64,000 bases of DNA from Spartobacteria bacterium UBA695 (GTDB lineage Bacteria > Verrucomicrobiota > Verrucomicrobiia > Chthoniobacterales > Chthoniobacteraceae): assembly GCA_002298145.1 (NCBI GenBank), contig DBMP01000023.1, positions 154,009 to 218,008 on the forward strand, in the 5' to 3' direction. This document shows positions 1 through 7,256 of the stretch, piece after piece. The notes below the pieces were generated by a model. It saw only the letters and a program-made list of their open reading frames with translations, was not told the origin of the DNA and ran no database searches. Position 1 is the first letter of the stretch; every line of letters begins with the position of its first letter. Position numbers and translations under genes: made by a program.

Positions 1-127
1 TATCTTTGATCCGCGTGGCATGGCTCTGCATCGTCGTTAAAAACAACACCCCCAATAATACCGCGAACCGCACGACCCAATGGCTTACCCTCCCGCTTCC
101 TGACGTGAAATGTAAAACGCCGTTCAT
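1..127 (-). CDS. flgI: Flagellar P-ring protein FlgI, N-terminal fragment cut by the window edge
   Basis: Forty-two codons are readable from an ATG at 127, two bases after the flgH stop. A basic, hydrophobic leader ending SHA is followed by TRIKD, the usual mature start of FlgI. FlgI forms the periplasmic P-ring around the rod. The position directly after flgH and the export signal support the call. The rest of the gene lies outside the window. Confidence 0.85.
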   Translation of the reverse strand, partial: MNGVLHFTSGSGRVSHWVVRFAVLLGVLFLTTMQSHATRIKD

Positions 128-129
128 TC

Positions 130-831
130 TCAGAAGGGGTTGATTTTGTCGTTGAACCTCAACAGCCAGCCCTTTTTCTGCGCATCCGTCAGCGTTCCCT
201 CACTGACAATCTCGATTTGCGCATTGGCAACATTCACCGAAGCAACCGTATTATCCGGCTGGATATCGTACGGCCGAATCGTGCCGCGAACACAAGCAAA
301 TTGCCGTTCCTTAGAAAAGCTGACCTGCCGCAGTCCCTCGACCACCAGATTGCCATTAGGCAGAACGTCCGTCACCTGCACGGCAAGCTTTGCTGTAACC
401 GTCTGACTGTTTTCGATCGTTCCCCCACCTGTATAGGCATTCGTTCCGGTGGTCGATACCGTTGGAACCGTTGGGATCACAATACTATTGCTGCCGCTCT
501 TCGCCAAAGCCTCATTTTTCCTGTTAATGAGCGCATTGGGAATCCCCGTGATGACCTGGTTAAGGAGATTACTGGCCAACCCCTCAAGGCCCGTGCTGGT
601 TTTGTTGGTAGTCAGGTTCAGCGTATTCTTCAGCGAAGCAGTCTCGCTAACCACAATCGTGACAATGTCGCCGATATTTTTTGCACGCTTATCCGCGCAC
701 ATCCCCCGTTCGTCCGTAATGCCATCACGCCAAAGCGAACCCGCGTGAATCATTCCCGGAGCGATCGCCAAACCGATGACAATCCACCTAAAATACGACA
801 TTGACCTGACTTTCATTGAGCACTTGTGCAT
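130..831 (-). CDS. flgH: Flagellar L-ring protein FlgH
   Basis: This 233-residue protein forms the outer-membrane L-ring around the rod. After the signal peptide come the typical FlgH segments: SLWRDG, the NIGDIVTIVVSETA stretch, and a C-terminal domain with VLPNGNLVVEG and QFACVRGTIRPYDI. The leader ends GMIHAGSLW, with no lipobox cysteine, whereas proteobacterial FlgH is a lipoprotein. It overlaps the flgA end. The ATG at 831 has an upstream GAGGGAG and is kept. In-frame ATGs at 816 and 801 are possible alternatives. Confidence 0.93.
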   Translation of the reverse strand: MHKCSMKVRSMSYFRWIVIGLAIAPGMIHAGSLWRDGITDERGMCADKRAKNIGDIVTIVVSETASLKNTLNLTTNKTSTGLEGLASNLLNQVITGIPNALINRKNEALAKSGSNSIVIPTVPTVSTTGTNAYTGGGTIENSQTVTAKLAVQVTDVLPNGNLVVEGLRQVSFSKERQFACVRGTIRPYDIQPDNTVASVNVANAQIEIVSEGTLTDAQKKGWLLRFNDKINPF

Positions 832-1657
832 TGAACTCCCTCTTACTATCCAAATTACGCATCCGAATCAGCGCTTTGGGCGCTCCGTTTTCCAACGCCT
901 GGGCCTTTACTGTAATGGATAGTGCCCCGCGCCGGATCACCGCCTCGACAATCTGATTTTTTCGAATGACCGGCTTTCCCACGACGTCGCGCTTCATGAG
1001 CGGGGCTCCCGCATTGACGTTTTGCGCCAGTTGATAGCCCGAAAGTTTTTCATCGCTGCCCAGCAGCGCATTTCGGTTTTGCAAAATATCCACTTTCTGG
1101 ACATTCACCACCGATTCATCCAAATCACGTCCTCGCTCCAGTCGAGTCGATGCAACCCACACTTCCTGCCACAACCTGGCCTTGAGGGTAACGTTCCATT
1201 CCCCCACCGTCTGTTCGCCGACGGTCACCTTGCATCCGATATTTATCACATTAGCCAAGCCATCACGGGGATATTCCGTCACCTTGAGATCAGCGCCAGA
1301 CGCAGGCACTTTGACAGCCCCCCATGGACGAGCCAAATCCAATACCAAATCGCCCGACACCCCATAATGTTCAAGAACCTGCGCCTTGATATCGCGCAAC
1401 AAATCATCGCTCGTATACATTCGGGCATCGGCCGCTTTCTCCTCCGCAACTGCCGCGCCTACAGCCGGTACAGCCACCGGTGTCTCCTCACGCACGGCAG
1501 GTTGCCTTGACGCCGGAGGGATATTTTCAACTGGCGCAAGAAGGCGATCCAACTGAGCATTTGCACATTTCGTAACACCAATGAATGCTAATAAAAAAGC
1601 AGAGACACGCATCCATGCAAGCAACCGATCGCCAAATTGAAAGGAAAGGTTTGCCAT
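788..1657 (-). CDS. flgA: Flagellar P-ring assembly chaperone FlgA
   Basis: This 289-residue periplasmic chaperone for P-ring (FlgI) assembly begins with a signal peptide of about 35 residues ending near CANAQ. A variable Ala/Glu/Pro-rich stretch follows, then the SAF-type C-terminal half with GYQLAQNVNAGAPL, VVGKPVIRKNQIVEAVI and ALENGAPKALIRMRN, which is typical of FlgA. It lies 3 bp downstream of flgG and overlaps flgH. Its place between flgG and flgH-flgI fits its role in building the rings. Confidence 0.9.
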   Translation of the reverse strand: MANLSFQFGDRLLAWMRVSAFLLAFIGVTKCANAQLDRLLAPVENIPPASRQPAVREETPVAVPAVGAAVAEEKAADARMYTSDDLLRDIKAQVLEHYGVSGDLVLDLARPWGAVKVPASGADLKVTEYPRDGLANVINIGCKVTVGEQTVGEWNVTLKARLWQEVWVASTRLERGRDLDESVVNVQKVDILQNRNALLGSDEKLSGYQLAQNVNAGAPLMKRDVVGKPVIRKNQIVEAVIRRGALSITVKAQALENGAPKALIRMRNLDSKREFNAQVLNESQVNVVF

Positions 1658-1660
1658 CGG

Positions 1661-2443
1661 TTATCGTTTTAATTCACTGATTTTACCAAGCATCTCGTCG
1701 GAAGTCTGGATAGCTTTTGAATTGATCTCATACGCGCGTTGTGCCTGGATCATATTTACCATTTCGTCAACGATGTTGACATTGGAGCTCTCGAGGTAGT
1801 TCTGAATCACTGTGCCAAAACCGCTCTCCCCGGGGTTACCCTGCTGCGGAGTTCCACTGGCGGCCGTCTCCTCATAGAGATTTCCGCCGCAGCTATGCAA
1901 GCCACTCGGATTATTGAACCGCACGAGATGAATCCGGAACGTGTTGGATCCGTTTGCGGTTGTCACAGTCACTTCCCCCGTCGTGGCGATGGAAATCGAG
2001 GTAGTACCCGAGGGAATCGTTCCAAATCCGCTCAACACGGGAAGCCCGTCACTCGTGGTGACCTGGCCGGAACTGTCTACCTTCAAAGCGCCATCGCGAG
2101 TATAGGCACTCGTCCCGTCAGGCCGTTTGACCTCGAGGAACCCTTCCCCATTGATGGCCATATCATATTCGCTATTCGTCTCCTTGAGCTCACCCTGCGT
2201 GAAGATTTTCGACGTTGAAACCACCCGACTGCCGTTGCCAACCTCCACCCCGGTTGGAACCATATTTCCACCACCGGAATCAGTTCCCGCAACCCGCGGT
2301 TTCTGGTAAAGCAAATCCTGAAACTCAATCTTGCTTCGCTTGTATCCAGTAGTATTAGCATTCGCCAGGTTGTTGGCAATGTTGTCGAGATTCAACTGCT
2401 GAGCAGCCATGCCTGTTGCACCGGAGTAGAGGGATTGAATCAT
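1661..2443 (-). CDS. flgG: Flagellar distal rod protein FlgG
   Basis: A full-length (260 residues) distal rod protein. The N-terminus MIQSLYSGATGMAAQQ and the LDNIANNLANANTTGYKRS block are diagnostic. The centre carries MAINGEGFLEV and YTRDGAL, and the C-terminus has YLESSNVNIVDEMVNMIQ followed by QRAYEINSKAIQTSDEML. The coiled N- and C-terminal helices build the rod. It follows flgF by 6 bp and belongs to the flgF-flgG-flgA-flgH-flgI unit. Confidence 0.96.
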   Translation of the reverse strand: MIQSLYSGATGMAAQQLNLDNIANNLANANTTGYKRSKIEFQDLLYQKPRVAGTDSGGGNMVPTGVEVGNGSRVVSTSKIFTQGELKETNSEYDMAINGEGFLEVKRPDGTSAYTRDGALKVDSSGQVTTSDGLPVLSGFGTIPSGTTSISIATTGEVTVTTANGSNTFRIHLVRFNNPSGLHSCGGNLYEETAASGTPQQGNPGESGFGTVIQNYLESSNVNIVDEMVNMIQAQRAYEINSKAIQTSDEMLGKISELKR

Positions 2444-2449
2444 GCTCTG

Positions 2450-3205
2450 TTACGCTTGGGGGTTGCCTAAAATTTGAATGGCTTTGTCGGTTTCGTCGCC
2501 ATCGCTCGTCATTGTTTTCTGGCAGGCCTCATACGCTCTCGACACAGCCACCAGATTCACCATTTCGGTGAGCGGCGAGACGTTGCTCTCCTCCACGTAG
2601 CCATTAATCATGGCGGGGGTATCGACGCGTTCGAGCTTTTGCCCGGGCGCAGCGCCGAACATCACGTTTCCAAGGCGTTTCAGATTTTGTGAATTTTTCG
2701 CATCATAAAGCGCCAGCTTTCCGATCACTTGATCGCCCTGCGTCAGCGTCCCCTCGTTATTGACAGATAGCGTCCCACCCGCCGGGTTCAGCGTAATAGG
2801 CCCCCCCTCGCCCATGACCACCAAGCCTTCCTTGGTGAGCAGCTTACCATCAGGACCCGCCTGGAACTCGCCGTTGCGGGTATATCCCATCTCGCCGTTC
2901 TCCCGCTGCACCTGAAAGAACCCATTGCCCTGAATCGCAAAATCAAGCTCACTGCCAGTCCGATGCAATTCGCCTTGGGTAAAGTTGGTTTGAACACTGA
3001 CCTTGGGCATGACGCCTCGCGAGTCATTACGAGCCGTACCAGACTGCTGCCCAAGCCGCATTATGTCACCCGCAACGCTCTCGAATGAGACATCGCTCTT
3101 CTTATATCCCGGCATGGAGCTAGCCGCGATATTCTGCGACGTCACTTCCTGCCATTTTTCATAGGCTGCCAGCGATGCCGCGCTTCTGTAGCTAGCGATG
3201 TTCAT
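2450..3205 (-). CDS. flgF: Flagellar proximal rod protein, FlgF type
   Basis: A 251-residue rod protein of the FlgF/FlgG family. It has the N-terminal AYEKWQEVTSQNIAASSMPGY block, the FAIQGNGFFQV and YTRNGEF central motifs, and a C-terminal YVEESNVSPLTEMVNL and RAYEACQKT. It is closer to FlgF than FlgG because the first helix lacks the Gln-rich Asn/Ala pattern. It is the first gene of a separate unit. A consensus sigma-54 element ends 16 bases before the ATG at 3205, and no Shine-Dalgarno site is seen. Confidence 0.9.
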   Translation of the reverse strand: MNIASYRSAASLAAYEKWQEVTSQNIAASSMPGYKKSDVSFESVAGDIMRLGQQSGTARNDSRGVMPKVSVQTNFTQGELHRTGSELDFAIQGNGFFQVQRENGEMGYTRNGEFQAGPDGKLLTKEGLVVMGEGGPITLNPAGGTLSVNNEGTLTQGDQVIGKLALYDAKNSQNLKRLGNVMFGAAPGQKLERVDTPAMINGYVEESNVSPLTEMVNLVAVSRAYEACQKTMTSDGDETDKAIQILGNPQA

Positions 3206-3220
3206 TCAGAGCCGTTGCTA

Positions 3221-3236
3221 AGCAATGTGTGTGCCA
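3221..3236 (-). promoter_or_regulatory. Sigma-54 (-24/-12) promoter of flgF-flgG-flgA-flgH-flgI
   Basis: The minus strand reads TGGCACACACATTGCT, a full match to the sigma-54 consensus TGGCAC-N5-TTGCW. The -12 cytosine is at 3222, so transcription would start near 3210, five bases before the flgF ATG at 3205. Two other flagellar starts carry the same element at exactly the same distance. Confidence 0.75.
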
Positions 3237-3272
3237 TCGGCACTAGCCTCGCCAAAATCCATGCGCGAGAAA

Positions 3273-3288
3273 TAGCGCCCGCGCGCTA
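3273..3288 (-). terminator. Candidate hairpin terminator after the motB-side operon
   Basis: TAGCGC-CCGC-GCGCTA forms a six-base-pair GC-rich stem. On the minus strand it is followed by a short TTTC run. It lies after the stop of the small gene ending at 3321 and before the flgF promoter, where an operon end is expected. The stem is short and the U tract poor. Confidence 0.35.
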
Positions 3289-3320
3289 CGGAATATTTTG
3301 CCGGGCAATAAATTCCCCTT

Positions 3321-3572
3321 TTACTCATACTCACAGTTCACTTCAATCCGTTTGCCACAGGTGCAAATAACGATAATGCGTTCGACACCATTCTTTCCAT
3401 TTACGATTTCGAGTTGCGGCTGCGTTTCCTTCTGGCAGTCAATAGTGGTTTCATCAGGAATGGCGGGTAGCGCAGGCTTGGCAAACAGCGGCTGGAACCC
3501 GCCCATCGGCTCCCTCCCCACAGTAGGCCTGTCCGTATTGCCGAAGGATCGGCCTGAAAGAAAATTTTCCAT
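3321..3572 (-). CDS. Small hypothetical protein with a Cys-x-Cys motif, between motB and flgF
   Basis: I do not recognise this 83-residue protein. It starts 11 bp after motB in the same direction. It has a Pro/Gly-rich N-terminal half and a conserved-looking C-terminal part with DCQKET, VICTCGKRIEVNC and a final CEYE. The cysteines (one early, a CxC pair, one near the end) could bind a metal or form a small ribbon. No signal peptide or membrane segment is visible. Tight spacing and strand support a real flagellar-operon gene. Confidence 0.55.
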   Translation of the reverse strand: MENFLSGRSFGNTDRPTVGREPMGGFQPLFAKPALPAIPDETTIDCQKETQPQLEIVNGKNGVERIIVICTCGKRIEVNCEYE

Positions 3573-3583
3573 AGATCAACTAG

Positions 3584-4297
3584 TCAGTTAAGCAAAAGGC
3601 TAACCGTAAGCCTTTGATTGGATTGAGAATTGGCGGGCGCATTGGGAAGAGGCCGGGTATCCGCATATCCCGAAACACGTTCGATTTTATCAGGCGAAAC
3701 CGCGTACCGTTCCAGCAGCCGCCGCGCCATATTGGCCCGGTCCGCCGTCAGGTCCCACAGACCATACTCCTTATTTGGCATCACCGTCCCCGCCGCCGCA
3801 TGTCCATCAATCACCACCCGCAACCCATTGCGCTCAATAATCCAGGCAAGGCTTTGCAGCGCGAATTTCCCCCACGGGGTAATATTCGCTGAATTATTAT
3901 CAAACAGCGGATGCTTACTATGATCATACAGCGTCACTTTCAGACCATCCGAGGTGACCTCGACATCCACCGGGCTCTCCTGCGAAACATCGTTGACGTT
4001 CAGCATCCGGTTCAGTTCACTGGCCATGGCATTCAGGAAAGCAAGATTTGCGGCAGATGCCTTCTCCCGATTCTTTTCATCGCCTTGCCCACTCCCGTCT
4101 TTCCCAGGCAATACGCCCACCGGACGCCCCGTCAATGCATTGAAGGGCTGTTTGAAATACTTGGAAGTTTCCAGAAGAATGTCTTTATCCTGCGCCGTAA
4201 TCCAGAGGACCATGAACAGCGCCATCATCGCCGTCATAAAGTCGGCGTAGGCCACTTTCCATGATCCTCCGTGAGCGCTCCCTCCCTTTTGAGACAT
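3584..4297 (-). CDS. motB: Flagellar stator protein MotB
   Basis: This 237-residue stator subunit has an N-terminal membrane helix with AYADFMTAMMALFMVLW; Asp19 is the expected proton-carrying residue. A variable linker follows, then an OmpA-like peptidoglycan-binding domain with VVIDGHAAAG and the TADRANMARRLLERY and VSGYADTRPL blocks. With MotA it forms the proton-driven stator anchored to the cell wall. It is 2 bp downstream of motA. Confidence 0.96.
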   Translation of the reverse strand: MSQKGGSAHGGSWKVAYADFMTAMMALFMVLWITAQDKDILLETSKYFKQPFNALTGRPVGVLPGKDGSGQGDEKNREKASAANLAFLNAMASELNRMLNVNDVSQESPVDVEVTSDGLKVTLYDHSKHPLFDNNSANITPWGKFALQSLAWIIERNGLRVVIDGHAAAGTVMPNKEYGLWDLTADRANMARRLLERYAVSPDKIERVSGYADTRPLPNAPANSQSNQRLTVSLLLN

Positions 4298-4299
4298 AA

Positions 4300-5169
4300 C
4301 TACTTCGGCTGATGCACGTTCAACGCCTTCAACATCACTTCCAGTTCATCGGCATTCGGCTGCACCCGTGTTTCAAGGCAACGCCGCGCGATCTCGATGG
4401 CCATGATCGGTGCCATCCCATTAGCAAACCCCGAGAGTCCCTTTAAAATCGCAGTGAGATATTGCGTCTCCATCGAATTATTGACGCGTATCCGGTTGGC
4501 CAGCGGATTGACAAAACCATAGGCGCTGAGAATGCCTAGAAACGTTCCCGTCAACGCCGCCGCGACATTTTCACCGACCTTCGCGGGCCCCTCAGCGATC
4601 GCCGCCATGGTATTAATGATCCCCAGCACGGCGGCGACAATCCCGACCCCGGGAAGAGAATCGCCGATGAGCATAAGAATCCCGACCGGAGCTTCCGCTT
4701 CCTTCTCCCGAGAATCCAACTCCGCCTTAAGCAACCCTTCCAATTGCTCCGGCTTAATGCGACCGTCGATCAGCGGCTTCAGTCCGTTGGTGAGAAATTC
4801 CACCCGCGAAGGCGCATTTAAAAAGGAGGGATACTTCTGAAAGAGAACGCTACCCGCCGGTTCAAGCATGTGATCTTCCAGCGCAATCAAGCCATGACGC
4901 CGTGCGACAATAAAGATCTCGTAGAGAATCTTGAGCAGATCCACGAAATCCTCTTTGCCCGTACCTTTGCCGGTAAGGGCAATTTGCACTTTTTCAACCA
5001 CCGCCTTGATTGTTCCCCACGGGCTCGAAATCACCAAAATTCCAAGCCCGATCCCGCCGATAACTACAAACTCCGACAGATGAAGCAACACCAACGGCTC
5101 GCCCCCGGCCATCATAAAGCCGCCAACCGTCGCCGCCAGAACAATGAGAAATCCAATAATTAGCAGCAT
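4300..5169 (-). CDS. motA: Flagellar stator protein MotA
   Basis: A 289-residue protein with four membrane segments: two near the N-terminus starting MLLIIGFLIVLAATVGG, and two around SLPGVGIVAAVLGIINTMAAI and ALTGTFLGILSAYG. The cytoplasmic loop carries charged residues that contact FliG. The gene overlaps the fliA end by 10 bp and is followed at once by motB. Length and topology are normal for the proton-type stator family. Confidence 0.96.
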   Translation of the reverse strand: MLLIIGFLIVLAATVGGFMMAGGEPLVLLHLSEFVVIGGIGLGILVISSPWGTIKAVVEKVQIALTGKGTGKEDFVDLLKILYEIFIVARRHGLIALEDHMLEPAGSVLFQKYPSFLNAPSRVEFLTNGLKPLIDGRIKPEQLEGLLKAELDSREKEAEAPVGILMLIGDSLPGVGIVAAVLGIINTMAAIAEGPAKVGENVAAALTGTFLGILSAYGFVNPLANRIRVNNSMETQYLTAILKGLSGFANGMAPIMAIEIARRCLETRVQPNADELEVMLKALNVHQPK

Positions 5170-5954
5170 GTCGATACATAGGTGCCTTTAAGGACCTGCT
5201 CCAGGTAGATCCGCAGGCTCATGACCGCCTGGGTATGAATTTGAGAAATCCGACCATCGGTCACACCGAATGCCGCCGCGATCTCGGCGATCCGCATGTT
5301 TTCATAATAGTACATCGCCAAGACCTTCTTCGGAATAGAGGGAAGCTTCCCAATGCGCTCAGCCATCAAATGAAGGAGTTCCTTTCTTTCCAATCCCTCG
5401 CGAGCGGGCACTTGCAGTTCATCAGGGATCATTTCATGCAGCGAAATGCTATCGGAATCCTCGGAATAGACCTCGCTATCAAGCTGCACGAACGTGATGG
5501 GCTTCACATCTTCGAGCAACTCCGCGTATTGCTGCATCGTCATCCCCATGGCCAGACAAATCTCCTCTTCCGTCGCGGGCCGCCCCTCCCGTTGTTCAAT
5601 GAGCGCGATGGCCTCCTTGAGCCTCTTAGCCTTTTCACGGCAACCGCGAGACATCCAGTCCATCCGGCGCAGTTCATCCATCACCGCACCTCGAATATGT
5701 AATGTTGCAAACGCGACAAAGGTGGAACTTTGTGCCGGATCGTATTTGTGAACCGCGGTAATCAGGCCCGCAAGACCGCTGCTGCGCAGATCCTCCACAT
5801 CCACCGTTGGCGGCAAGGTGGCATAGATTCGATCCACCACCGTCTTTACCAACGGGAGATGACGTTCAATAAACTGCTGCTGCGTCTCGGGCGACGCCTC
5901 GGTGTAGGCCTTAAAGGCCTTGGCCGCGATCGAATGGGGAGGAGCCTTTGACAT
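5160..5954 (-). CDS. fliA: Flagellar sigma-28 factor FliA
   Basis: This 264-residue sigma-28-type factor directs RNA polymerase to late flagellar promoters. Region 2 is clear with HLPLVKTVVDRI, DVEDLRSSGLAGL, and FATLHIRGAVMDELRRMDW. Region 3 holds EEEICLAMGMTMQQYAEL, and region 4 has KKVLAMYYYENMRIAEIAAA and VTDGRISQIHTQAV. It lies within the flagellar operon before motA, so sigma-54 elements and a sigma-28 factor occur together, as in a two-tier flagellar cascade. Confidence 0.96.
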   Translation of the reverse strand: MSKAPPHSIAAKAFKAYTEASPETQQQFIERHLPLVKTVVDRIYATLPPTVDVEDLRSSGLAGLITAVHKYDPAQSSTFVAFATLHIRGAVMDELRRMDWMSRGCREKAKRLKEAIALIEQREGRPATEEEICLAMGMTMQQYAELLEDVKPITFVQLDSEVYSEDSDSISLHEMIPDELQVPAREGLERKELLHLMAERIGKLPSIPKKVLAMYYYENMRIAEIAAAFGVTDGRISQIHTQAVMSLRIYLEQVLKGTYVSTCC

Positions 5955-5955
5955 A

Positions 5956-6189
5956 TTAGTTCACACTTACTTCCTCGTTCTTCCGCATCCGTTCTCTAGC
6001 CCGCCCGGCCGCTAGATCCTTGACCGCGCCCATATAAATGGAAAAAAAGCCCCTCATCAGCAACGCTGCGGCAACACAGCCAATAGCGCCGTCGCGTAAC
6101 GCAATCATCAGATCGTTGCCGGCGATAAGTCCCGCCCCGAACGACAACAAGAAGCCGCAGCCTCCACCGATCAAGAGAAAGAATTTCAT
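5956..6189 (-). CDS. Small membrane protein of unknown function between flhF and fliA
   Basis: The product has 77 residues. Two likely membrane helices are visible, one in MKFFLLIGGGCGFLLSFGAG and one around DGAIGCVAAALLMRGFFSI, followed by a basic tail ending RERMRKNEEVSVN. The start overlaps the flhF stop by 4 bp (ATGA) and the stop is one base from fliA, so it is translated within the operon. FlhG often occupies this slot in other bacteria, but the sequence shows no P-loop and cannot be FlhG. Function unknown. Confidence 0.6.
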   Translation of the reverse strand: MKFFLLIGGGCGFLLSFGAGLIAGNDLMIALRDGAIGCVAAALLMRGFFSIYMGAVKDLAAGRARERMRKNEEVSVN

Positions 6190-7247
6190 AGTGCGCTGGG
6201 CTGCGTAGCATTTTCCTTACCAACCCGGCGGAATGAATGTTGTAAAACCGCATCGAACACCGCTTCGTTGCAGTCTCCCGCAATGTTTTGACCGGTACTG
6301 AAAAAGAGAGGCGTCAGCGTAGGGTCGAGAATAAACTCCCAAAGTTTACCCCAATGGAAAAGCTCGTCGAGATGGGTGAATACCAAATGCGACGCCCTTA
6401 ACGCCCCGCCCATGCGGAAGGCCTGCCGAATCAGCTCCGCTTCATAAGCGGCATTAACCACCAGGACGCGGCTGCATTCAGGGACCGTCTCCAGCAGATT
6501 GGCAACCTCGGCAATATCCCCCCGGCTGCCAGCTGAAATTCCCGGGAGGTCAATAAACAAAGCCCCGTCCGGTCCCAGCTCTGGAATCCCGCTCGCGCTA
6601 CGAACTAGAGGCACCCCCAAAACATCGCAAAACACTGCCAAGCCATCGCAAGGGTTCGCCTTGTCCATATCAAGCTTCAATACAACCGCCTGGCGCTTTT
6701 TAAAAAAGACCTCCATTGCAAGCCGTTTGCAAAGCGCCGTGGTCTTTCCCGAACCCGGGGTCCCGATAAAGGCGGCACATTGGCCAAGAGGCCTTTTCGG
6801 CCCGCGCTGATATTCGCCACGCAGCCAGACGGCGACTTCCGTGAGCGCTTCGGAAAGCGGCCTTCGGCTCAGCGTCTCCCAATCTCTCCGGCCCCGCAGC
6901 CGCGCAAGCATCGCCTCGGTAATACCGCCGCGCAATAGCAACCGCGCCAAAGGATCTCCCCGGCCCGCGTTCTCAGTCTGTGCGCCCAGAATCGACTCAA
7001 ATCCAGGCGCAGCCGCTGGAGCTATTGACTCGGGCTCCTTTGTTTCAGCAGGCGCAGCCACCTCCCCTCCAACCGCAGCAACCACTTCAAGTTTGGGGGC
7101 ACTCAAAAAGCGCGATATTCCCCCGCCCTCCACCTGCCGAACCGAAATAACACGCGCCGTCTCCCCCAGGCGCTCGCGAATCGCTTTCACAGCCTCTTCG
7201 GCGGAACTGACAACAAATTTGAAGTGTTGTTCTTTGGAGGACGTCAT
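6186..7247 (-). CDS. flhF: Flagellar SRP-type GTPase FlhF, with a diverged G domain
   Basis: FlhF is an SRP-family GTPase that sets flagellar position and number. The 353-residue product has the usual N-terminal basic region, a variable Ala/Pro linker, an NG-type domain from about residue 95, and a good P-loop GTPGSGKTT (162-170). The later motifs are altered: the DTYR-type segment reads DMDKANPCDG, the DTAG box reads DLPG (233-236), and the TKLDE box reads THLDE (291-295). GTP binding or hydrolysis may therefore differ. It follows flhA by 9 bp. Confidence 0.88.
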   Translation of the reverse strand: MTSSKEQHFKFVVSSAEEAVKAIRERLGETARVISVRQVEGGGISRFLSAPKLEVVAAVGGEVAAPAETKEPESIAPAAAPGFESILGAQTENAGRGDPLARLLLRGGITEAMLARLRGRRDWETLSRRPLSEALTEVAVWLRGEYQRGPKRPLGQCAAFIGTPGSGKTTALCKRLAMEVFFKKRQAVVLKLDMDKANPCDGLAVFCDVLGVPLVRSASGIPELGPDGALFIDLPGISAGSRGDIAEVANLLETVPECSRVLVVNAAYEAELIRQAFRMGGALRASHLVFTHLDELFHWGKLWEFILDPTLTPLFFSTGQNIAGDCNEAVFDAVLQHSFRRVGKENATQPSAL

Positions 7248-7256
7248 GGAATACGT

